Shown in pieces: positions 56,606 to 64,000 of a DNA stretch of 64,000 nt; the stretch's first letter is position 1, and the number at the start of each line of letters is the position of its first letter. The notes beneath the pieces are model-generated. The model ran no database searches, had not been told where the DNA came from, and saw only the letters and a program-made list of their open reading frames with translations. Origin of the DNA: Otatea glauca. Taxonomy: Eukaryota > Streptophyta > Magnoliopsida > Poales > Poaceae. The stretch covers positions 12,459,178-12,523,177 of the forward strand of contig CM070717.1 of the NCBI GenBank assembly GCA_036346275.1, in the 5' to 3' direction. The translations under genes and the position numbers were made by a program.

Positions 56606-59600
56606 TGTAACATCCAGAAAATATAATAAAATGAAAATGAATATTTTGGATTTGAATATATTTATTTCTGAGTTTTTTGTGAATTTTTGGTTTTTGTTTC
56701 GATTTTCCTTGGATTTATGCTTTGTATGAGAAGTCCAACAAATAGAATTAAAGAATGGATAATGATAAAAAGATAAAGAGGTAAAAGAAAATGTGGGAAA
56801 AATTACCATGAGACCTCATACAGAATGGTAAACCAGTAAAACCATCTAGTAAAAATCCTATGTGCTGAAATGCAAATAAATAAAATATTTAACCATCTCT
56901 TTTGACTAAAAACAGTGAAGTCAGAATTAATGTAAATTATTAGAAACTTATCTGGAGCCATAAAAATTACCATGACACCCTCAGAGCAGAATATACGTTT
57001 GGTAAAAATCTCATAAATTTATCAAGTACTTAGGTCATTTAAAAATTCAAGAACCGAGGCATTGAAAAACTGAAAATCATAATGTCAGAATTTTTATAAA
57101 ATATTTACTCAATATTTTGACTTGAAATTTTTATATAGATATCCATGACCAAATTTAACTCGTATAATTTTCTTTTTAAATTATTAGTATGATTTACACC
57201 TTTAAATAAATAAAATACCGAAATGCAAGTTCTGTACAATGCACTGTGTCAGACTTTTAATTAATTCATTATAAGATATTTCAGTCCGAAAATTTTACTG
57301 GAAGATTAGCACTTCCAGGAGACATCGGTCAAAAAGTTTAAGAAAAATCTACCACGATTTGATAGCAGTTTTAATGCTCACATGGAGCTGTCCGAGCTGA
57401 AGTTTATCTCCTGCCTCACCTTCCCTCACTGATGTTTGGGCCCCCAACTATTTTGGCCCCATTTGCTGGCAGAGAAACGGGAAAAGCTCTTCTCTCTTTG
57501 CCGGTGGCCCCCGGTCCCGCTTGTCAGCCTCGGCTTCCCCTTTCACCCCTCCTTTTCCCTCACCGCCGTGCGAGACTTGCGAGGCTTCGCCGCCTCTCTA
57601 CGTCTCAGCGCCAATCCCACTGAGTCCGCAATTGCGTGTTGCCACGGCTCGTCCTCGGTCTGTCCACACCATGCCTTGACCATGCCGCGCTGCCCTGAGC
57701 CAGCAAACCGCGCGCCAACTCGCCCCTCGCACAGAACTAAGCCGCCACAACTTTCGTCTCCGTTCAAACCCTATAATGCTATCCAATCTTGGCTATAAAT
57801 ACCGCTCATGTGTCGCTGTGAGCTCCCCCTCTTCCTTCTGCTTTCCTCTTAGCCCCGCGCCTCTTTTGGCCCTCGTCTGCTTCGCCATTTCCGTGGAGAA
57901 CCGAGAAAGGAGGGGAATCGGTGAAGTAAACAAATTCATTATCAATTTATGCAATCGGTTCATTCCAGAGCTTCGTAGTGCCCTCCGAAACTTTAACCCA
58001 CCTAGGTTCTCACTTGTTTTGGCTGCAGCCCATCCTTTCCGCCGTCCTTCTTCTCCCCGGCCGGCGCATGTGATCAGCCGTCTTCGGCTCTTCTCCGCTG
58101 TCTCTCTCAGGTGAAATAGTTCGATCTTAGCTCGCTGATGCTCACACTATGCTTCCCCGGCGAAATCAAAGCTGGCGGTGAGCTTTTGCTCGCACAGCCA
58201 TGGTGGCCGCCGCCCCTCCGCTGTGCCGACCCCTTTTTCGGCCACCTCCCGGCGAATGGGTAACGCCCCTAGGTTCGCCTTAGCACACTAATGCTCTCGG
58301 AGCTACCCATTCCGCCGCAGTGAAGCTAGTTCGCCGGCGGCAAGTCGGAGAGCGCGGCTCCTGCTTCGGTCATTGGCGGTGGACCACCGCCACGGCCAGT
58401 AGCTTTGTGTTCACCGTGTAGTCACTGGCAGGTGGGTCCGTCGTGTCAGTCGGATTGGGCCGAGTTCAAATGCTCTCGCGCCAAAAACCGGAAAACGCTT
58501 TCCACCGGCGAAAGCGTATTTTGAAAATTTCAGTGTATTTTCCAAAACCGAGCCACTTCAATTGTCCATAACTTTTGAATCATAACTCCAAAACTTTTGA
58601 AATTAAATTCTATATTCATGAAAAATCAAATTCTTTCATAATATACAAAAATATTTTGACAATAATCTCTGGGTAATTTTGAAATTCAAATTTGAATAAA
58701 AGAGTTAAGAAAATGCCTTATATAAAAATTCTACAAGCAAACTTAGAATTTAATGAAACTAATTTTATTGGAATCCTGGTGGTTCCAGGAGTTTAAATAT
58801 ATAAAAATATTTAATTTTGATGCATGTTTGAGTTGTTTTCTATTTAAGTCTTGCTTTCAATACACTAAGAATTTAAATATGTATAGTTGTATAAAAGAAA
58901 TATGAAATTAGTAAAAATTTACTTTCTGAATAATATGGTGGCAGTAGAATGCTTGAACTTGCCAAAATAGTTAAGGAGTAACCCTGAGTTGAATTACCTT
59001 TAAGATTATGAAGTAACCCAAGTGTCATATGTGCACACACATATACATATACGTATATGTATATATATATGCATATAAATATATATACATAGGAAGTTAA
59101 ATAGTTAGAGTTTAAATTAAATAGTTTCAAACCATGAACAAATCTAATAACCTAGCTTAATAGATTTAGCTTAATCAGCCCCTTTCTCCTTATGCATCGC
59201 CTAAGGATAAGTGCTTTCATCCCATTTACTTTATGTTCCGAATTTCATAAATCCAAATAATTTTAGCATCTATAATTCGAAGTTATAAATATAAGAATTT
59301 ATAATTTTAGCCTCTTGAATTCGTAATTCAAGAATAAATAATCTATGAGAGAACCCACGTTTGTTCCTCGTATAAGTCTTCAACAATATGTTTGTGTAAA
59401 TATTTAAATCGTGAAGTCTTAAAATTCTATAATCCAACCCCTAAAATGCACTCCTGTTTTCTGCCATGAATATTTATTTTGTTTACTATCTATTTTCTTT
59501 TTGCCCTTACTAAATTTGGATTTTTTACTATGTTTCCGTTCGATCGACATGTAGATTCCGACGTCCTCGAAGAAGAAGACGACTCCGTCGCAAATCCAGG

Positions 59601-61235
59601 TTTCGTACCAGATAGGGAGCTGCAAGGCAAGCACCCCCTTGAGCATATTGAGCCTGATAGTTTACCAACATTATGTTGTTTTTGTCTATGTACGATGCAT
59701 CCGGATAATTCTCCATAGAAATGCTAATTTGGGGTTGGAACTGTAGTTAATCCTGTACATTATGGTTTACCTTAATCTGTATGGACATGTCAACCTTGCA
59801 AACCTTAGTTTGAACTAGACATGCTTAATGTCATTTTGGGTATAACCGCTAGTATAATATTCCTGCTTAAGCTATTCGTCATATGTTTTCAGTCTTTTCA
59901 ACAAATGTGTGGTCCTCTTTGGGAAAAGGTTGTTGGTGCTTTGATTAAAAACCCAAAATAAAACTATGGTTTGACGCGGGCGATTATTGGCAATAACCGG
60001 TGGTGCAAAGGGAGTTGCACGTAGTGTAGAGTGGACTATCGCCCGTGTCGGATTAAGGACCGAGCAATGGAACGTTATAGATCCATGTTTTCGTACAACC
60101 ACAGGGCCTGGTGTGGGACAGTCTGAGCCTATTAAATAATTTAGATGTGGCTTTGCATCTAAGGAAGGCGGGAGTATAGCGGGAGCTTTCTAGTCAGGAC
60201 TGCTTGTGAGGGGCTTCCACACCGAACTTTTCTAACCCTTGGTGTGGGTAAATGCATACCCGCGCAACGGTGTACGCCTCGTCATAAAACAGAAATGGTT
60301 GTTGTGTTGCGTGAATGGAACCACGTCTCGTATGTGTGTTTCTGTTTTATGATGGGGGTTAACGTCCCGGGCTGGTTCATAGCCACGTCTAAATAATGTG
60401 ATGGCTCTGTATGATCTCCTTGCCGACACACCAAAGGAAGCGTATTAGTTGGCCTGGCAAAAGAGGTTGATCATTCCTTGTGGGTAAAGTTGTACACCTC
60501 CGCAGAGTGTAAAATCTAATCGATTAGCCGCATACACGCTCAAAGACACTTGGTGAAGTCATTCCAATGTTAGTCTTTTGGTATTTTTCTGGAAAATAGG
60601 TTTGGTTTGGAAACCAATTTGCAACTAGCTTTTGTGTCAAAGGATAGACACCGGGGACCTTTGCAGTCGGGTAGACTGGGTTGAAAGACTCGAATATTTG
60701 CTTATCGCTTTATGTCTCAATTGCCTATTTAAAAATGCGATGTTTCAATCTATTATATTCATACTTTTCAATGATTATGCAACTGCAAAATAACCTATAA
60801 CCTGCCTTTGTTTAGCCTGCATGATTACTTAATTGCATTTGTCAAATACTATAAGTCTTGCTGAGTACCAATGCACTCAATCTTGCATCTGCTGTCTCAG
60901 AGGACTAAGCCAGTGAAGTGCCAGACGATTCTTACTTTCACGCAGGGCACGGGGTGTTCGACGATCATTTCCCTTAGGTTTGCCTAGTCAGTTGCCTGAG
61001 GGTTAGTGGGCAAACCGCGAGGCTTTTGGAGTTCTTTAACTCTTTATTTTCCGTTGTTCAGTCTTTGTAAATTTTAAAATCTGTATAATTATTTCCGCTT
61101 GTATATACTTATTTATCAGTTTGTTCTCTTGTGGTTGTGATATGAATATTGTAAACATGTGAGTGCTAGCCACTGATCATGTGACTAGTACAGTAATCAC
61201 ATGGAGGTTCCTGTTTGCAATAACGGGGTCTCACA
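56606..61235 (+). mobile_element. 5' LTR of Gypsy element F (Del/Tekay-like), 4.63 kb
   Basis: Starts TGTAACATCCAG and ends GGGGTCTCACA three bases before the primer-binding site. The left flank GCCTT (56601-56605) is its duplication copy. GC-rich block 57420-58480; microsatellite of CATATACGTATATG type at 59028-59092. ORFs within (57436-57798, 57776-58114, 59479-59718) lack homology and are not called. Confidence 0.85.
57794..57801 (+). promoter_or_regulatory. TATA box of the element F LTR
   Basis: GGCTATAAATACCGC, followed by a CT-rich GC-rich leader. Presumed promoter of the element F transcript. Confidence 0.65.
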
Positions 61236-61238
61236 GCG

Positions 61239-61253
61239 TTGGTATCAGAGCCA
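61239..61253 (+). other. Element F primer-binding site
   Basis: TTGGTATCAGAGCCA, complementary to initiator Met tRNA. Intact; fixes plus orientation. Confidence 0.93.
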
Positions 61254-61439
61254 CACTGACTGTAGGAAACCCTGGGAAATGGTCGTTAGTTAGTGATATG
61301 AAGATTTAATTTGAAAAATAAACAAAACTTTACCCTCTACTAATAATGAAATTTAGCATGTTTGCTAATTTTCTTATTTGTGGTTTCTTAACTATTCATA
61401 ATAACTATTATTAATTTCTCTTCTCCTTTTATTTTGTAG
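61254..61439 (+). promoter_or_regulatory. Element F leader ending in a splice-acceptor-like tract
   Basis: 186 bp with no ORF. Its last 30 bases are pyrimidine-rich and end TTTATTTTGTAG directly before the ATG of the first accessory ORF. No strong donor is obvious in the leader. Confidence 0.5.
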
Positions 61440-62132
61440 ATGACGCGTTATGTACCCTGTCACGAGTCGACTGTTCCGGAGTTTGGTGGGATGATGGGAG
61501 TGTTACCCCACCTGTTGAAGGATTGCCATTTTGAGAGCTACCCAAGATATGTAATATTTCAGGCGTACCTGAGTTCGGTGACTAAGGAGTATGCCACTAG
61601 AGTTTTCATACCCCCTAGGCCGGTTTTCAATGAGGGAGAAAGGTGTTTTGATGGATATGGATCATCTATGGATGCTTCAATGAATGAGGCTGCATATCAA
61701 GCTGTGATCCATCTTCGCCATGTGATTCCAGATTTGGACCTTGCCTACTACTACTTTCCTGGAAGGCCCCTGGTTGGAGACAATGTGTATAGAGATCATA
61801 CTAGGGTTAGGAGTGATGGTCTTAGAGTCATGGAAAATTTTGTAAATAATCTAGATAAGCACTATGTTCAGCTGGCACATGAGTTGTTGGAAACCCGTCG
61901 TCGTATGGCATTTTTGGAGGCCCACTTGGCAACATGCGTAGCAAGAGGCACTATACCACTCACGGTGCTAAGTGATGGAACTTTTCAAATCCCATCTGCA
62001 TGGCGTCCTCCACGTGCCTCTTATGTGCCTACACCTGGTGTGCCAAAAGGGGCTAGAATGTTTTGTATAGGTAATCGCCCACGTCTTATAAATGATAAGG
62101 GTATAGATCCCCGTAGTACTTGTGTGTACTAG
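61440..62132 (+). CDS. Element F accessory ORF 1 (230 aa), dsRBD-like, function unknown
   Basis: An intact ORF between primer-binding site and gag, where most Gypsy elements have none. Residues about 33-95 (YPRYVIFQAYLSSVTKEYAT, then VFIPP, FDGYGSSMDASMNEAAYQAV) follow a strand-strand-strand then G-x-G-S...A...AA..A..L pattern reminiscent of a double-stranded-RNA-binding domain. Residues about 128-172 (MENFVNNLDKHYVQLAHELL, then ETRRRMAFLEAHL) look like a long helix or coiled coil. The tail is basic/Pro-rich. No signal peptide or membrane segment. The start is chosen because ATG follows a splice-acceptor-like AG exactly. It could bind element RNA or act in silencing; that is inference. The family is not one I can name. 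Confidence 0.75.
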   Translation: MTRYVPCHESTVPEFGGMMGVLPHLLKDCHFESYPRYVIFQAYLSSVTKEYATRVFIPPRPVFNEGERCFDGYGSSMDASMNEAAYQAVIHLRHVIPDLDLAYYYFPGRPLVGDNVYRDHTRVRSDGLRVMENFVNNLDKHYVQLAHELLETRRRMAFLEAHLATCVARGTIPLTVLSDGTFQIPSAWRPPRASYVPTPGVPKGARMFCIGNRPRLINDKGIDPRSTCVY

Positions 62133-62487
62133 CCTGAAGTTCCTCGGGTATATCGGCTTAGAGCCTACACCACTAGGGCTTTAGATAAGGTAGAGTAAGT
62201 AGGAGTATGTGGATGAGATGTAACAACTTTTGTAAATATGGGCAGTATGAAATAATAAAGTGGTGTCTTTTGTTGTAAATTAGTATGACATCAGCTGTTT
62301 GTAGGTCGTGAATCTCATGATAAAGATTAACAAAGGGATAGCTTAGTTCATATAGACTATAAAGACTATCTGTATAAAAAAAATTGTGAGGTGATTTCAG
62401 GTTTTGCAGGAAATAGTGCAGTTGCTCTTCCTGAATTGCCGCTAGCATTGTATTAGTGCTGATCTTGGTTTTGTCTTAAAATTTCAG
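62133..62487 (+). other. Spacer between accessory ORFs, intron-like
   Basis: AT-rich, no ORF; ends TTTTGTCTTAAAATTTCAG, an acceptor-like sequence touching the next ATG. Confidence 0.5.
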
Positions 62488-62949
62488 ATGGAAAATCCCG
62501 CCAGTTGGACAACTGTAGTTAGGGAATTAGCAGAAAGTCTAGGGCAAGAAACGAATCGCCCCATGCTTACCATTAGGCAAGCAACCGATGGATTTAAGGT
62601 TTATGTGCACACAGTTACTATAAGAGCAGAGCGTCGCATGCACCATCGTGTTAAGCATCATGATTCGAATAGGGTCCAAGCCATACAAGAAACAAGTCGC
62701 AAGTTAATGAGAAAGATGTGTCAAGTACATCATGTTAATATGAGTACGTATGTGCGCTTGTATGAAGCCCGTGTAGGTCGCCAGGGGCCCGAATTAGAAT
62801 CAAGGAGGTGTAGGACAGGGAATAGACAAGAATATCTGCACCAGTTTCGCCCAGTGGGAATTCAAGAGCCGCTTCCCGAGCCTTCTAGTTCGGGGAGCAG
62901 TTGTGATGTTGGATCGCCGCCGCATTATCCGTGGGTTGGTAGTGAATAG
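62488..62949 (+). CDS. Element F accessory ORF 2 (153 aa), unknown
   Basis: Intact ORF, highly basic (Arg/His-rich). Residues 1-30 are hydrophilic (WTTVVRELAESLGQETNRP). Residues about 33-80 (ATDGFKVYVHTVTI, then RVQAIQETSRKLMRKM) might be a second, shorter copy of the strand-helix pattern of ORF 1. The C-terminus is Pro/Ser-rich. The ATG follows an acceptor-like CAG with no gap. An alternative is that ORF 1 and ORF 2 are exons of one protein. I recognise no family. An uninterrupted frame in a window where most element genes are broken suggests recent insertion or selection. Confidence 0.7.
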   Translation: MENPASWTTVVRELAESLGQETNRPMLTIRQATDGFKVYVHTVTIRAERRMHHRVKHHDSNRVQAIQETSRKLMRKMCQVHHVNMSTYVRLYEARVGRQGPELESRRCRTGNRQEYLHQFRPVGIQEPLPEPSSSGSSCDVGSPPHYPWVGSE

Positions 62950-63266
62950 GCTCTCCCTAGTGACCTTGGGTGGAAATAACAAATATGTAAAGTAGTTGGT
63001 ATGTGTATGTAAAGTTGATATCTAAGTAAGGTACTTTTGGTATTGTAAGTTCTTGAGTTGTATCTTTTTATGTGAAATATAACAGTGGATTTCCCTCGCG
63101 AATTGTAACTGTGAAGTGAAGATTTTCGATGAGATGATCCTTAGAAAATGATAATAATAATAGTAATAATAGTAACAGGAACAAGACATATAAAATGATG
63201 ATGTGATGAATAAATTCGAAATCATTTCCTTGTCTTTGCAACGTATTAAGAGGTAGTGATTGCAGG
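62950..63266 (+). other. Spacer between accessory ORF 2 and gag, intron-like
   Basis: AT-rich, with an AATAATAATAGTAATAATAG run at 63150-63175; ends GTGATTGCAG, one base before the gag ATG. No ORF. Confidence 0.5.
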
Positions 63267-64000
63267 ATGAGGCCAACCAGGTCGCTCAGTCAGATTCTGG
63301 AGACCGATGCGGCTCAGGATGCTCGCGACCCTCGAGCAAGCATCTCGACGCCAGCACAGCCAAATCCACAGCATCCGGCGACGAGAGTTTTGACATCTCG
63401 AGCGGCTCGTCGAGATGCCCCCATTCCATCTCCTGTCGGGGATAATGTTCCTGATGAGCAGTTACCTCCACCGCCCACTATGGCTCAAGTATTGGCCCTG
63501 ATTGAGCAAGGAAGGCAAGCAAATACCTTGCTGCTGCAGCAGATAGCTCAAAACACAGCGACACAAGGTGTTGCTCGTGGAGGGAACGGTGGACCACCAC
63601 AAGTGTCCAGGCTAAGTGAGTTCTTGAGAACTCAGCCACCGATTTTCTCCGCTTCAGCCGAGCCCCTTGATGCGGATGATTGGCTGTGTGCCCTGGAGAG
63701 CAAGCTGAATATTGCCCAGTGTGATGACCGAGAGAAGGTTCTTTATGCCTCCTATGAGCTTCATGGAATGGCAGCTATTTGGTGGGAAAACTATAAGCAG
63801 TTTTGCCAGAGGGATGAGAAGTGCTTTGGCTAGAGTTCAAAGCCGCTTTTCGCCGCACTCATATTCTCGCCAGTGTAATTGAGGTGAAGAAGCGGGAGTT
63901 TCTAGATTTGAAGCAAGGCTCAATGTCAGTGATGGAATATTTGCATCGCTTCAATCAGTTGTCGAGGTATGCTACATATGAGGTAGTTGATGAGACAAGG
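63267..64000 (+). pseudogene. Element F gag, N-terminal part, one frameshift, cut by the window end
   Basis: Chromovirus-type Gypsy gag. The first 189 codons are open: a low-complexity N-terminus, then FLRTQPPIFSASAEPLDADD, WLCALESKLNIAQCDDREKV and YASYELHGMAAIWWENYK, the conserved retrotransposon gag domain. A single-base frameshift near 63820 brings an early TAG at 63831-63833. The correct frame continues with LEFKAAFRRTHI, then KKREFLDLKQGSMSVMEYL and FNQLSRYATYEVVDE to the end of the window. Zinc knuckle and pol lie beyond. Confidence 0.88.

Noticed and set aside
57436..58114. ORFs after the TATA box of element F
   Set aside because: Leader region of the LTR; GC-rich, no homology, no continuity into the accessory ORFs.
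61236..61253. tRNA-like sequence GGTATCAGAGCCA
   Set aside because: It is the primer-binding site complementary to a tRNA 3' end, not a tRNA gene; the same holds at 25885, 35017 and 43033.

Overview
The window looks like intergenic DNA from a large, transposon-rich plant genome, most likely a grass (Poaceae). It holds Sirevirus-type Ty1/Copia elements with G-rich polypurine tracts and GGTAGYRCCG-type LTR motifs, Ty3/Gypsy elements with very long (3-5 kb) LTRs, and En/Spm (CACTA) transposons with CACTACTACA termini. I found no intact single-copy cellular gene, no tRNA or rRNA gene and no CRISPR. All family names come from motifs read by eye and were not checked against a database.

Layout. 1-5050: end of minus-strand Copia element A (gag, primer-binding site, 5' LTR). 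The LTR is split by a solo LTR (2085-4370, target-site duplication CATGG), which itself carries a ~520 bp stem-loop-rich insert that looks organellar. 5051-9059: 3' half of plus-strand Copia element B, cut by A. 9060-12430: remnant of a Tat-like Gypsy element, with a minus-strand integrase and an intron-containing plus-strand antisense ORF. 12431-29553: CACTA ends and long Gypsy LTR pieces, into which the complete 10.85 kb Copia element C (16549-27402, duplication TCCTT) inserted. 29856-44595: gag-only Copia element D, whose 5' LTR is split by complete Copia element E (36115-44418, duplication CCATG). 44601-46289: broken CACTA TNP2 transposase. 46295-49567: Gypsy solo LTR (duplication TACAT). 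49574-56605: CACTA-like DNA with a decayed Transposase_24/Ulp1 gene, a long foldback, a captured remorin pseudogene, a GC-rich minisatellite and CGGTTTTTATAAAGAACCG-type inverted repeats. 56606-64000: 5' LTR, primer-binding site, two intact accessory ORFs and the gag start of plus-strand Gypsy element F.

Most elements are mutually nested, and the duplications let the order of insertion be read: stem-loop insert in solo LTR in A in B in Tat remnant; C in Gypsy LTR in CACTA; E in D in a CACTA-rich stretch. The most interesting signals are the two undisturbed accessory ORFs of element F, each starting directly at a splice-acceptor-like site; the spliced antisense ORF of the Tat remnant; the gag-only element D; the remorin fragment; and the stem-loop-rich insert.
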